Source: a bacterium BMS3Abin08 (GTDB lineage Bacteria; Nitrospirota; Thermodesulfovibrionia; Thermodesulfovibrionales; JdFR-85). Taken from it: 59,216 nucleotides of DNA. A model generated the notes under the pieces. It worked only from the letters and a program-made list of their open reading frames with translations, was not told the DNA's origin and searched no databases. This document shows positions 46,663 through 54,677 of this stretch, one piece after another. The first letter of the stretch is position 1. Each line of letters starts with the position of its first letter. Made by a program: the position numbers and the translations under genes. Location: positions 1 to 59,216 of the forward strand of contig BDTA01000105.1 in the NCBI GenBank assembly GCA_002897935.1, in the 5' to 3' direction.

Positions 46663-47025
46663 ATGGCAAGGATCCTTGTTGCTGAAGACAGCATCACAGA
46701 TATTCAGTACATAAAAAATGTGCTGAAGGATACAGGGCATGAGATATCTGCTGCAATGGATGGTGAGGAGGCTGAACGGAAGGCGAGATCGGAAAAATTT
46801 GATCTCATAATTCTTGATGTGGTAATGCCGAAAAAGAACGGGTTTCAGGTATGTCGTGACCTGAAAAAGGATGAGAACCTCAAGGATATGCCTGTAATAA
46901 TGATTACATCCAAATCACAGGAGAGTGATAAGTTCTGGGGAATGAAGCAGGGGGCAAATGAATATATTAAAAAACCCTATGAACCGGCTGAACTGCTTTC
47001 TGCAATAAAGAAATACCTGGGCTGA
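46663..47025 (+). CDS. Single-domain response regulator (CheY/PilH-like)
   Basis: 120 residues. Receiver domain only: E8-D9 acidic pair, phosphoacceptor D52 (DLIILDVVMPKKNG), switch residue T82 in MITSKSQ and K104 in YIKKPYEP. No output domain, so signalling is by protein contact. It lies 28 bp after the REC-PATAN gene and 4 bp before the cheW-like gene. Confidence 0.9.
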   Translation: MARILVAEDSITDIQYIKNVLKDTGHEISAAMDGEEAERKARSEKFDLIILDVVMPKKNGFQVCRDLKKDENLKDMPVIMITSKSQESDKFWGMKQGANEYIKKPYEPAELLSAIKKYLG

Positions 47026-47029
47026 TGCA

Positions 47030-47422
47030 ATGGCTGAACATAAAGAAGACAATATCGGAGAAGAACAGAGGGTATCACCGGAGATAAAGGCATGCGTTTT
47101 TTCCGTGGGTGAGAGGGTTTTCAGTCTTCCCATTGAGAACCTGTTGGAGATTGCCGAGCTGGAAGAGGTCGCTCCGCTTCCCCTGTCTCCTGATTATATC
47201 GACGGTATTGCCCACCACAGGGGAGAGGCCATTCCTGTTCTGAACCTTGAAACTGTCTTTGGCATTGAGGAGAAGGCATCTCTGCACAGGTGGTTGCTTA
47301 TTGTACGGATAGGAGGAGAACTTGTTGGCCTCTCTCTGAATAACATGCCCGACCTGAGTTATGACTTCAGTGGTGAAGTGATAGATCCGTACAGGTTTTT
47401 TGAGAGCTACAGAATACGTTAA
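47030..47422 (+). CDS. CheW-like adaptor (PilI-like)
   Basis: 130 residues. CheW-type SH3-like barrel: KACVFSVGERVFSLPIENLLEI, SPDYIDGIAHHRGEAIPVLNLETVFG, WLLIVRIGGELVGLSLNNM. It links the receptor to the CheA-like kinase. It is slightly short for CheW and has a variable C-terminus, as is usual for PilI-like adaptors. The stop TAA shares one base with the ATG of the kinase gene (TAATG). Confidence 0.85.
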   Translation: MAEHKEDNIGEEQRVSPEIKACVFSVGERVFSLPIENLLEIAELEEVAPLPLSPDYIDGIAHHRGEAIPVLNLETVFGIEEKASLHRWLLIVRIGGELVGLSLNNMPDLSYDFSGEVIDPYRFFESYRIR

Positions 47423-49701
47423 TGACTATGAAGGGATTGATAGATTTTTTCCTGGTCGAGGCCGAGGAGCACATAAGCAGCCTTGAGAAGGGCTTCCTCA
47501 CCCTTGAGAAGCATCCCTCTGACGATGAGCTTCTACAGGAACTCTTCAGGTCTGCCCATACTTTAAAGGGCTCTGCGGCTCTCGTGAAGTTGACCGTGAT
47601 CAGTGAGATCTCCCATGCGATGGAGGACGTGCTTGAGGAGATCAGGGATGGAAAGAGGTCTGTTTCAAAGGATGTGATCGACTGGTTGTTACACACGGTT
47701 GACGATATAAAGCACCTGATCTCCGAGGTGGTGGCAGGGAGGGAGGAAAAGAGGACGATACTGCATGAAATAGTGGAAACCCTGGAGGTTATATCCGATC
47801 AGGAAGGCCTCAAAAAAGAGGTTGAAGAGATCCCCTCTCTCGATAAAGAGGTTGATGCTGTTGTTGAGAAGAGACGGCTTGGAAGGAGGAAGGAGGATTT
47901 AGAGACAATTTCAAGCTATGTCAGGGTCCATATGGACAATATAGAGAAGATGATGAGTAGTATTGGTGAGTTGACGATCCTGAAGAACTATCTTACGTCG
48001 GAAACAGATGAGGTCTTTAATTTAAGGGATGAGATTGAGTATGCCGGGCGGAGGCTTTTAAGGGAAATAGACGAGTTCGGTGACAGATATTCCTATTCAA
48101 TTCCCGAGAAGGTGACTTATGTGGATTCACTCCTTGAGGAGTTTCGTGAGCTTGAGTTTGACCGTTATGATGAACTGAACCTCTTTGCACGGAAACTTCA
48201 GGAGATAACAAGCGATATAACAGAGGCCCTTAAGGGTATTACCGGATTATTCGATAAGTTTACAGGTCATATTTACAAGCTCGGAAGGTTAAGCACAGAT
48301 CTAAGGGATCTCGTTTCAGCCGCAAGGATGGTGGAGACGGGCAGGCTCTTTCAGCGGTTTACAAGGGTTGTCCGTGATCTATCTGAACAGAACGGGAAAA
48401 AGGTCCGCTATATTGTCAGCGGTGTAGATACAAGGATTGACAGAATTCTTTACGAACGGCTTTTTGAACCTCTGTTGCATATAATGAGAAATTGCATTTC
48501 CCATGGTATTGAATTGCCTGAAGAGAGACTCGAGGCCGGAAAACCTGAGGAGGGCAGGGTGGCGCTCTCTGCCAGGAGGGAAGGAAACACGGTTGTTATA
48601 GACGTCAAGGATGATGGTAGGGGTGTTAACCTGAAAAGTGTCTACCTGGAGGCACTGAAGAGGGGGGCTATTGGGAAGGATGAAAAAGTGACAAGGGCAA
48701 GACTGCTGAGTGTCCTCTTTACGTCAGGTTTTTCAACATACGGTGAAACTGATCTGGTCTCCGGCAGGGGAGTAGGGCTTGATGTTGTCAGGCAGGCTAT
48801 AGCCGAGATGAACGGTACAATCGACGTTGCGACTGTGGAAGGAAAGGGAACCATTTTCAGGATAAGACTTCCGCTTTCACTGATAATTGTCAATATAATC
48901 CGCTTCAGGGCGGGAAACCTCCAGTTTTCCGTACCGTCGACCCTTGTACAGGAACTCGTAGAGGTGAATCAGGACCACCTTCGGGACGAAGGGGGCTATA
49001 TTACGATTCGTGACCGCGAATATGAGGTTAAAGATCTTGCCGGTATATTTGAATTAAGACCTGATAGGTCAACAGGCACCGTTCCCGCTATTGTCTTCAG
49101 CGTTTTACCGGGTAAGGAGGTCGTCCTCCTGGTGGATGAGATTGTAGGCCAGGAGGATACCGTCATAAAACCTCTTGGAAGATTCCTTGAGGGGCTCAAG
49201 TGCTATGCCGGGGTAAGCATTTCAGCAGATGGAAGGCTCACACCTGTATTAAACCCTACCGGTCTCTTTGATGAGAAATTTGAGGTTCAAAGGGGACTCC
49301 CCGAAGATGTTTCCGGCCGTGCCTTCAAAAACATCCTCGTTGTAGATGACTCACTCAGCGTCCGTAAATTTGTGAGTATACTCCTTGAGCAGAATGGCTA
49401 CAGGGCGCTGACGGCGTCAAACGGGCTGGAGGCCCTTCATATTATAGATGAAGAACCTGTGGATCTCATAATTACAGACCTTGAGATGCCGGTAATGCAC
49501 GGTTATGAACTCCTTGGAGAATTAAAAAGGAGGGGGATGATCAATTCAGTTCCTACTATAGTATTAACATCGAGAAGCAGCGAAAAGCATAGGGAGAAGG
49601 CATCTCTTCTTGGGGCCAAGGACTTTATAATAAAGCCCTTTGAGGAGCCCCAGTTGTTACGGGTGATCAGAAATAATATCAGCAGTCTGCATCTTACCTG
49701 A
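47422..49701 (+). CDS. Hybrid CheA-type histidine kinase with C-terminal receiver (ChpA/FrzE-like)
   Basis: 759 residues. Hpt domain with phosphorylated H46 (FRSAHTLKGSAALV), dimerisation and long helical section (about 165-310), HATPase with N, G1 and G2 boxes (LLHIMRNCISHGIELPEER; DVKDDGRGVNLKSV; SGRGVGLDVVRQAIAEMNG; GKGTIFRIRLPLSL), a CheW-like regulatory domain (about 490-620), and a receiver with phosphoacceptor D in LIITDLEMPVMHG. A P2-like CheY-docking domain is not evident. The fused receiver and lack of cheR/cheB are typical of Pil-Chp and Frz systems that steer type IV pili rather than flagella. Confidence 0.92.
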   Translation: MTMKGLIDFFLVEAEEHISSLEKGFLTLEKHPSDDELLQELFRSAHTLKGSAALVKLTVISEISHAMEDVLEEIRDGKRSVSKDVIDWLLHTVDDIKHLISEVVAGREEKRTILHEIVETLEVISDQEGLKKEVEEIPSLDKEVDAVVEKRRLGRRKEDLETISSYVRVHMDNIEKMMSSIGELTILKNYLTSETDEVFNLRDEIEYAGRRLLREIDEFGDRYSYSIPEKVTYVDSLLEEFRELEFDRYDELNLFARKLQEITSDITEALKGITGLFDKFTGHIYKLGRLSTDLRDLVSAARMVETGRLFQRFTRVVRDLSEQNGKKVRYIVSGVDTRIDRILYERLFEPLLHIMRNCISHGIELPEERLEAGKPEEGRVALSARREGNTVVIDVKDDGRGVNLKSVYLEALKRGAIGKDEKVTRARLLSVLFTSGFSTYGETDLVSGRGVGLDVVRQAIAEMNGTIDVATVEGKGTIFRIRLPLSLIIVNIIRFRAGNLQFSVPSTLVQELVEVNQDHLRDEGGYITIRDREYEVKDLAGIFELRPDRSTGTVPAIVFSVLPGKEVVLLVDEIVGQEDTVIKPLGRFLEGLKCYAGVSISADGRLTPVLNPTGLFDEKFEVQRGLPEDVSGRAFKNILVVDDSLSVRKFVSILLEQNGYRALTASNGLEALHIIDEEPVDLIITDLEMPVMHGYELLGELKRRGMINSVPTIVLTSRSSEKHREKASLLGAKDFIIKPFEEPQLLRVIRNNISSLHLT

Positions 49702-49758
49702 GAGGCACGGGCTGAACGATACGCCTCCCGGTAGTTCCTATATAAGGCAGTTTTCCCG

Positions 49759-51507
49759 TCAGGCCTGTCCGATCAGGTCTTCATCTCTTCCCTGGAGCAA
49801 GAACTTCTCGACGGATGATAGCAGTTCCTTCGAAGATACCGAGAGTCTCTCGGATATGCTTTCAGAGTCCTGAACAAGATTTAGAAGCTCAAGGGAAATC
49901 CTGTTGACTGATTCCATCGAGAGGACAACCCTGTCCGTGGTACCTTTCTGGGATTGTGAGAGGTTGTAAATTTCCGAAACTATGCCCTTTGTTTTATCAA
50001 TGGCGCGCTCGATTTCTGAAAAAGATGTGCCTGTTTCTGAAGCAAGGGCGGTTTGTCTCTCAACAATTTGCGTCTCCTCTTCAAGGGATGCCGTGATTTC
50101 GCCTGCCTCTGTCTGGATGGCCCGGATGATGTGGGTGATCTCTTTTGTGGCCTCAGCAGAACGGTCTGCAAGTCCCCTGATCTCTTCGGCAATAACGACA
50201 AAGCCCCTCCCGGTATCACCCGCACGTGCCGCCTCAATGGAGGCATTCATGGCGAGGAGGTTTGTCCTTGACGATATCTCCGCTATCAGACCGGAAATGG
50301 TTCCGATATCCATAATCCTCTCAGAGAGCATCTTCATCTTCTTGTTGATGGTCTGCACGGTTAACCTTATAAGCTGCACACCTTCAATGCTCTGGTTAAC
50401 CAGCTTTCCACCTTTTGAAGCGGCCTCTGTAGCAAGGGCTGAGATTCTTGTTGCGTCATCGGTTTTTTCAGAGATCTCCAGTGTGGCGCCGGCGGTTTCA
50501 TCGATTGTCCCTGTTGCATCCTTTAGCTGAACCATCTGGTCTTCCGCACCTTCAGACATCTTCTTGAGCATGTCAAGCAGGTTGAAGCTGTCTTCACCCA
50601 CTCCCCTGGCGGTATTCCTGACTTCATTAATAAGAGATGAAAGCTCGTCCATCATAAGATTGAACGCATCGGCTATGGAACCGAATACATCGGCGGTAAC
50701 CGGTGCCCTCCTGGTGAAATCACCTTCGGATGCGGTACTAACCACATCGAGGAACTGAATAACATTTTCCTGTGTCTTTTTTCTCTCTTCATCGGTCTGG
50801 ATATAGCCACGCAGCCTTGCGAGTGTCTCATTCAGGACCGTTGCTATCTGACCTATTTCATCAGTTGATTTTACATCAACCGAGAGATTCACGTTACCCT
50901 CGCTTATTGCACGTATCCCTTTCATCAACGCACTTAACGGCCTGACGATCCTGTTGGACATAAACAGGGAGAGCAACAGGCCAAAAGAGATAGCGAGCAG
51001 ATAGATTACCAGTATCTTCCATATATCTTCCCGGATAGCATCAAAGAGGTTCAGCTTTTTGAAACCGATATTAATCGTTCCATAGGTTGCCACGGGATAG
51101 GAGAAATTTCTAACTACCTTTCCGGGAAACTTCACATCCCTTGTTATCTCCTTCAGCTTCATACCCACCCCTTTTAGCTGGGAGGGGATTTTGCCACTGA
51201 AGGTATCAGCGATTATTTTTCCATCTTCGAATCTGAAGAAACTGTATTTTATATCCTTGGAAGAGGCTTTTACTTCCCGGGTAATCGTGTTAAGGATCTT
51301 GATATCATCCGTTAACATTGCATCCAGGGCCTTTGATGCCACTGAAACGGTATAAAATCTATTCCTCTGGTTTTGAAGAACAGTTAATCTCTTGCCCATT
51401 GAATAAGCATAGTAGCCAACAATTGCAGAAACAATTATAGTTATAGACAGCAGCGTGGTAATAGTCAACTTGGCTTTTATCCCCATCCCTTTTATGTCTG
51501 TAGGCAT
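49759..51507 (-). CDS. Methyl-accepting chemotaxis protein
   Basis: 582 residues. First membrane helix about 12-32; a periplasmic sensor of about 130 residues (to roughly 165); second helix about 168-190. HAMP domain about 190-245 ([27 protein letters not shown]), a second HAMP-like stretch ([22 protein letters not shown]), and the long signalling coiled coil with the hairpin tip ([38 protein letters not shown]). No C-terminal CheR-docking pentapeptide is seen. Co-oriented with the PstS-like gene 44 bp upstream, so the receptor probably reads that binding protein. It converges with the kinase gene, 57 bp apart. Confidence 0.93.
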   Translation of the reverse strand: MPTDIKGMGIKAKLTITTLLSITIIVSAIVGYYAYSMGKRLTVLQNQRNRFYTVSVASKALDAMLTDDIKILNTITREVKASSKDIKYSFFRFEDGKIIADTFSGKIPSQLKGVGMKLKEITRDVKFPGKVVRNFSYPVATYGTINIGFKKLNLFDAIREDIWKILVIYLLAISFGLLLSLFMSNRIVRPLSALMKGIRAISEGNVNLSVDVKSTDEIGQIATVLNETLARLRGYIQTDEERKKTQENVIQFLDVVSTASEGDFTRRAPVTADVFGSIADAFNLMMDELSSLINEVRNTARGVGEDSFNLLDMLKKMSEGAEDQMVQLKDATGTIDETAGATLEISEKTDDATRISALATEAASKGGKLVNQSIEGVQLIRLTVQTINKKMKMLSERIMDIGTISGLIAEISSRTNLLAMNASIEAARAGDTGRGFVVIAEEIRGLADRSAEATKEITHIIRAIQTEAGEITASLEEETQIVERQTALASETGTSFSEIERAIDKTKGIVSEIYNLSQSQKGTTDRVVLSMESVNRISLELLNLVQDSESISERLSVSSKELLSSVEKFLLQGRDEDLIGQA

Positions 51508-51551
51508 ATCTGATTCTCCTTTCTTAAATAATAATTGCCGGTATCCTGCAT

Positions 51552-52394
51552 CTAATGTGTCCCGTTCTTTTCCTTAAGGTTTACCGTACCCTGTTTCGAT
51601 ATGATTGCCTGTCCCTCATCACTCAGTGCAAACTTTATAAAGTCTCTCACCATTTTTGACGGCCTTAGCGCGACAGTGAGGTACAGTGGTCTTACAAGCG
51701 GATACTTCCCCGTGCCGATATTCTTCTTAGTAGGAGCCAACCCGTTTAATTTAAGAAACTTCAACCCCTTTCTCTTACGGGCGCTCGATATGCCCGAAAC
51801 TGCTATGGCATCCAGGTCCTTCTCTACATATTTTTCAACGGGGCCGGAACTCTTTTTAATGATGGCATCAGGCCTGAAGTCTTTATCGGCATCCCCGAAC
51901 ACCATCTCTCTTAACATATAGGATACACCACTTATTTTGCTTTTTCTGATAACCAGCTTTATCGGTCTGTCCCGTCCGCCGATCTGTTTCCAGTTGGTTA
52001 TCTTACCGAGAAGGATATCCTTTAACTGCTTTGTCGTTATATTGGTTAGCCTGTTCTTTTTGTTTACGATGACAACAAGGGCATCCCAGGCGACGGGAAT
52101 AAGCCTTGTGTTCCTCTCAAGTATATCCCCCTTGATTTTATGCCTGCACGAGCCCCCTATGTCTATCCTGCCGATCCCGACAGCCCTGATCCCGTAAGTC
52201 GCTCCGCCGCCTTTGAGGTGGATCTTTATGCCCGTCTTTTTTTCGTAGGCCTTGGAAAGCTCAGCCATAAAAGCCTTCTTGGTAATTCCGCAGCCTCCCC
52301 ATATCAGATTCTTGGAATATCCGGCAGAGGGCGAAAAGACAATGGCTAACAGGAAAAACAGCAAGATGAGGAAGATTTTTTTATTAGCAACCAT
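51552..52394 (-). CDS. PstS-like periplasmic binding protein next to a chemoreceptor
   Basis: 280 residues. Signal peptide about 1-27 (hydrophobic run [22 protein letters not shown]). The body is a type II periplasmic-binding fold of the PstS/PBP-like group ([110 protein letters not shown]). Phosphate is the usual ligand, but the signature SxxGS phosphate loop is replaced by GGATYGI, so another anion or small molecule is possible. No pst permease or ATPase is adjacent; the partner is the chemoreceptor gene downstream. Consensus promoter at 52634-52662 and a leader of about 235 nt. Confidence 0.85.
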   Translation of the reverse strand: MVANKKIFLILLFFLLAIVFSPSAGYSKNLIWGGCGITKKAFMAELSKAYEKKTGIKIHLKGGGATYGIRAVGIGRIDIGGSCRHKIKGDILERNTRLIPVAWDALVVIVNKKNRLTNITTKQLKDILLGKITNWKQIGGRDRPIKLVIRKSKISGVSYMLREMVFGDADKDFRPDAIIKKSSGPVEKYVEKDLDAIAVSGISSARKRKGLKFLKLNGLAPTKKNIGTGKYPLVRPLYLTVALRPSKMVRDFIKFALSDEGQAIISKQGTVNLKEKNGTH

Positions 52395-52607
52395 ATAGTT
52401 CTCCTTGCTATAGGTTTTTAAAAGAAACGTTAGTTGCCCAGAGATTATGTCTGTTTACGGGGACAGAAATAGAGATCGAGTGATTTGAAAGGCGCCGATT
52501 GTTTAGATCGGGATCGGGAACATTACAGGTTGTGATACTCTCCCCTCTTAGTGAGACACCCAAATATGGTGGCATATATGATCTGTGCAAGTCTAACCAC
52601 CACCCCA
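52395..52607 (-). other. Long 5' leader of the binding-protein/chemoreceptor operon
   Basis: From the expected start near 52627 to the ATG at 52394 is about 235 nt. No convincing ORF fills it; an 87-residue minus-strand frame has no signal of its own. The region is not rich in hairpins. Its length allows post-transcriptional control. AAGGAG lies about 8 bp before the start codon. Confidence 0.45.
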
Positions 52608-52626
52608 TTATTCTTAGTAAGAATAA
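52608..52626. promoter_or_regulatory. Perfect 19-bp palindrome at the expected transcription start (operator candidate)
   Basis: TTATTCTTA-g-TAAGAATAA, 9-bp arms around one base. It lies 7 bp downstream of the -10 hexamer (52634-52639), overlapping +1 of the minus-strand promoter. A dimeric repressor bound here would block initiation. The regulator is unknown. Confidence 0.7.
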
Positions 52627-52633
52627 CGGTTTC

Positions 52634-52662
52634 ATTATAACCGACAAAGCCCTTATTGTCAA
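52634..52662 (-). promoter_or_regulatory. Consensus sigma-70 type promoter of the PstS-like/chemoreceptor operon
   Basis: On the minus strand TTGACA (52662-52657), a 17-bp spacer and TATAAT (52639-52634): both hexamers perfect. Unusually strong for this window. Directed at the gene starting at 52394. Confidence 0.85.
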
Positions 52663-52728
52663 TAGCTGCAAGATAGAATTATTCCTTATCGATGTCGTCG
52701 TTTGTCCGGGAGCCGCTTGACTGATATT

Positions 52729-53028
52729 TTAGTGATACGTGGCATCCCCCCTGTCACTGTCACTGCCTCCCTCGCGGTTTACCGTATGCATTATGTCATC
52801 GATCATTATCTCGTGGATTGCCTCGATCTGCTCCTTTTCAATCTTTAAACTGCTTGCGATCATTTCAAAGCTCAAGCCCTGGCTGTAGTGAAGTTCCGCA
52901 TCTTCCGTATCTATAGTAGAACAGGTATCATCAAACGACAAACCCCTCTGCAGTTTTTCCCTGAGCCTTTTGATTTCCCTGTCTTATATCCTCTCCTCTT
53001 CTTCTGTGAATTCCTTGTAATCAGCCAT
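52729..53028 (-). pseudogene. Small gene interrupted by an in-frame stop codon
   Basis: ATG 53028, with AAAGGA 9 bp upstream, opens MADYKEFTEEEERI, then meets TAA (52984-52986). The same frame continues without further stops: DREIKRLREKLQRGLSFDDT to TYH and TGA at 52729-52731, 99 codons in all. The helical charge pattern runs smoothly across the TAA, which by one transition would be CAA (Gln). The C-terminal part is acidic and helical (LHYSQGLSFEMIASSLKIEK), like a helix-turn-helix. A second start at TTG 52941 has poor spacing to GAGGGG. Either a recent nonsense mutation or a read-through stop. Confidence 0.6.
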
Positions 53029-53081
53029 GATGGTGGTTCCTTTCTTTTTTTTGCATTTTAAATATTTTAACATAGATGGAC

Positions 53082-53104
53082 TCGTAAAAAGTCCATCACA
53101 CATT
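53082..53104. repeat. Short hairpin GATGGACT...AGTCCATC
   Basis: GATGGACT-cgtaaaa-AGTCCATC, 8-bp stem. A common small intergenic palindrome type. No T run follows. It lies between the interrupted gene and the R2/R1 cluster. Confidence 0.5.
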
Positions 53105-53150
53105 AGGGAAAGGGGGCCGGAAAGGGCCTGAGGTATAATGATATAATCAG

Positions 53151-53192
53151 TCAAGCTCTCCGACCATAGGCCGGAGCTTGCCAATGTAAGTA
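53151..53192 (+). repeat. R2 leader element, first copy before the methyltransferase gene
   Basis: AGTCAAGCTCTCCGACC, ATAGGCCGGAGC, TTGCCAATGTAAG. Collinear with the glgC copy (AGTCAAGTTCTTCGAGC, AAAGGCCGGGGC) and oriented toward the plus-strand gene. Confidence 0.65.
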
Positions 53193-53212
53193 GAATTTGA
53201 TTAATTGCAGTC

Positions 53213-53336
53213 ATCAGTCATTCCCGCAATCCCAAACGCATTCGGGAGCCGGGAATCCTTCTAAAGGAACGATTCCACGAACGCTTTCGTGGAATGACGG
53301 AAAAAACGACTATCGTTCGGTTTTATACACAGACAC
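53213..53336. repeat. R1 element lacking its left terminus
   Basis: It contains CATTCCCGCAATCCC, CCAAACGCATTCGGG, AACGATTCCACGAACGC and the right terminus TTTTATACACAGACACTA. The left end is missing; the copy starts directly in the interior hairpin. Confidence 0.65.
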
Positions 53337-53340
53337 TAAT

Positions 53341-53400
53341 TACATTCCTTGCCTTCATCCCCGACCAAAGTCCGGGGCCTTCGTCAAGGTGCATTGTAGA
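53341..53400 (+). repeat. R2 leader element, second copy before the methyltransferase gene
   Basis: TACATTCCTTGCCTTCATCC, CCGACC-aaa-GTCCGG, GGCCTTCGTCAAGG, TGCATTGTAGAGG. It ends within 10 bp of the start at 53409, and its last bases (GAGG) overlap the ribosome-binding site. Same orientation as the radA copy relative to its gene. Confidence 0.75.
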
Positions 53401-53408
53401 GGTGTAAT

Positions 53409-54035
53409 ATGGAAGTTTTACGGATAATAGGTGCCTTCCTGGTCTTTGCCTTTCTTCATAGCCTCTGTGTGAGGGAGCGAGTGAAGCTGGCGGTTGCAGA
53501 TTTGCTCGGGGAAGAGTTTGTGAGGGGGTGTTACAGGTTTCTGTATACCGTTTTCAGTGTCGTTATCGTTACCCTGTCTTTCAGGTATATCCACTCCCTT
53601 GAGGATCTTGTTCTTTATAAAGGTCCTCCTCTATTCCGGTGGTCCATGCACATAATTCAGTTCGGGGGTTTAATATTCGGCGTCATGACCTTCAGGGTGA
53701 TTGACGGTATGGAGTTCACCGGATTACGGCAGGTTAGCGCCTTTCTCCGGAAACGGCCTGTTTTGGGTGATATAGAGGGCATTAGGGGAACCCTGCTGAT
53801 CCAGGATGGAACATATGGCATAGTGAGACATCCCCTCTATCTTGCCGGTATCATAATATTCACCTTTGAGCCCGATATCACAAGAAACGGACTTACCGTA
53901 ACGGTCCTTGCAGATCTGTACTTCTTGTTCGGGATCCTGACAGAGGAGAGACGGTTCATTAAACGCTTTGGAGAGGAATACCTTCGGTACATGAAGAGAG
54001 TTCCGCGGTTTATACCGTGGCCAGGGAAAAAATAA
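53409..54035 (+). CDS. NnrU / isoprenylcysteine methyltransferase-like membrane protein
   Basis: 208 residues with about five membrane helices. The C-terminal half carries the ICMT/PEMT signature: YGIVRHPLYLAGIIIF, then EERRFIKRFGEEYLRYMKRV followed by PRFIP, which binds S-adenosylmethionine in the methyltransferases. The N-terminal FAFLHSLCVRERVK resembles NnrU. NnrU-type proteins are linked to nitrogen-oxide metabolism, while ICMT-like ones methylate lipids or proteins; sequence alone does not decide. GAGGTG before the ATG is partly supplied by the R2 element. The gene is followed by tRNA-Arg on the other strand. Confidence 0.82.
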   Translation: MEVLRIIGAFLVFAFLHSLCVRERVKLAVADLLGEEFVRGCYRFLYTVFSVVIVTLSFRYIHSLEDLVLYKGPPLFRWSMHIIQFGGLIFGVMTFRVIDGMEFTGLRQVSAFLRKRPVLGDIEGIRGTLLIQDGTYGIVRHPLYLAGIIIFTFEPDITRNGLTVTVLADLYFLFGILTEERRFIKRFGEEYLRYMKRVPRFIPWPGKK

Positions 54036-54080
54036 AGAGAGGGTATCTGTGGCTAAGGCCTTAAATTGAAAGGTAATTTA

Positions 54081-54157
54081 TGGCACGCCCAGGAGGATTC
54101 GAACCCCCAACCTACGGATCCGTAGTCCGTCGCTCTGTCCAGTTGAGCTATGGGCGC
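54081..54157 (-). tRNA. tRNA-Arg (anticodon ACG)
   Basis: On the minus strand the sequence folds as a full cloverleaf: acceptor GCGCCCA/TGGGCGT, D-arm GCTC..GAGC, anticodon arm ACGGA-CTACGGA-TCCGT with anticodon ACG at 34-36, T-arm GGGGG-TTCGAAT-CCTCC, discriminator G and encoded CCA. ACG is read as ICG after A-to-I editing. 77 nt. Promoter at 54165-54194. Confidence 0.95.
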
Positions 54158-54164
54158 TTAGTTG

Positions 54165-54194
54165 ATTTTAAGGGATTTTCCAACTGTTAGTCAA
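54165..54194 (-). promoter_or_regulatory. Promoter of tRNA-Arg
   Basis: On the minus strand TTGACT (54194-54189), an 18-bp spacer and TAAAAT (54170-54165), 7 bp before the tRNA 5' end. The ISKra4 element starts 26 bp upstream of the -35 box. Confidence 0.75.
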
Positions 54195-54276
54195 TCTAAT
54201 AATCTGCGTCCTGGCACAGGGCCTGCGACATGAAAGTGGGTATGAGGGAAAAAGTCTTTTTTTTCTCGTTAAAGTT

Positions 54277-54293
54277 GTAGTATAATATACTAC
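54277..54293. promoter_or_regulatory. Palindrome centred on the -10 of the ISKra4 genes
   Basis: GTAGTAT-AAT-ATACTAC contains TATAAT (54281-54286). It echoes the larger palindrome at 1232-1274 (GTAGCAGTAT...ATACTGCTAC), which also controls a DUF6788-type gene. No good -35 box is seen. Confidence 0.55.
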
Positions 54294-54317
54294 ATTTATA
54301 AACCAGGGAGGATAAAA

Positions 54318-54677
54318 ATGACACAACTGCAAGGACTTCGAATCAGACGAGATGAAATTCTTAAAGAAATAACCGCCTTAGAACAGATACGCCGTGGCAG
54401 CGTGGTTGAGCAATTTGTGGAGACTGTTAAGGCGGACGGTTCCAAAGTTCGAAGAGGGCCGTATGCTCTGTATTCCTACAAGGAAAAAAAGAAGACTGTA
54501 TCCAGACGCGTGAGCAACCCTGAACTGGTAAAGGTCTACCGCAAACAAATCAAGGCGTTTCGGCGTTATCAGGAGCTTAGTGCAGAGCTGATCTGTATTG
54601 GAGAAAAGATAAGCGATATGATTATCTCAGAAGGAGATGATAAAAAAAACAGCAGAAGTCGTTATCGAACAAGATAA
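54318..54677 (+). CDS. DUF6788-like accessory protein of the ISKra4 element
   Basis: 119 residues, start ATG 54318 behind AGGGAGG. N-terminal helix (LRIRRDEILKEITALEQIRRGSVV), short strand-rich middle (RRGPYALYSYKEKKKTVSRRV) and helical C-terminus (YRKQIKAFRRYQELSAELICI). Same order of parts as the protein at 846-1238, but without the cysteine cluster. It overlaps the transposase start by 41 bp in another frame; an A8 run (54642-54649) lies in the overlap. Role unknown, possibly a DNA-binding helper or regulator of transposition. Confidence 0.75.
   Translation: MTQLQGLRIRRDEILKEITALEQIRRGSVVEQFVETVKADGSKVRRGPYALYSYKEKKKTVSRRVSNPELVKVYRKQIKAFRRYQELSAELICIGEKISDMIISEGDDKKNSRSRYRTR

Noticed and set aside
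52408-52671. 87-codon minus-strand frame in the leader of the binding-protein gene
   Set aside because: Overlaps the consensus promoter and operator, has no Shine-Dalgarno sequence and no recognisable protein character.
54640-54660. A-AAA-AAC as a -1 frameshift heptamer in ISKra4
   Set aside because: The transposase is in the +1 frame relative to the accessory ORF, so a -1 shift would not connect them.
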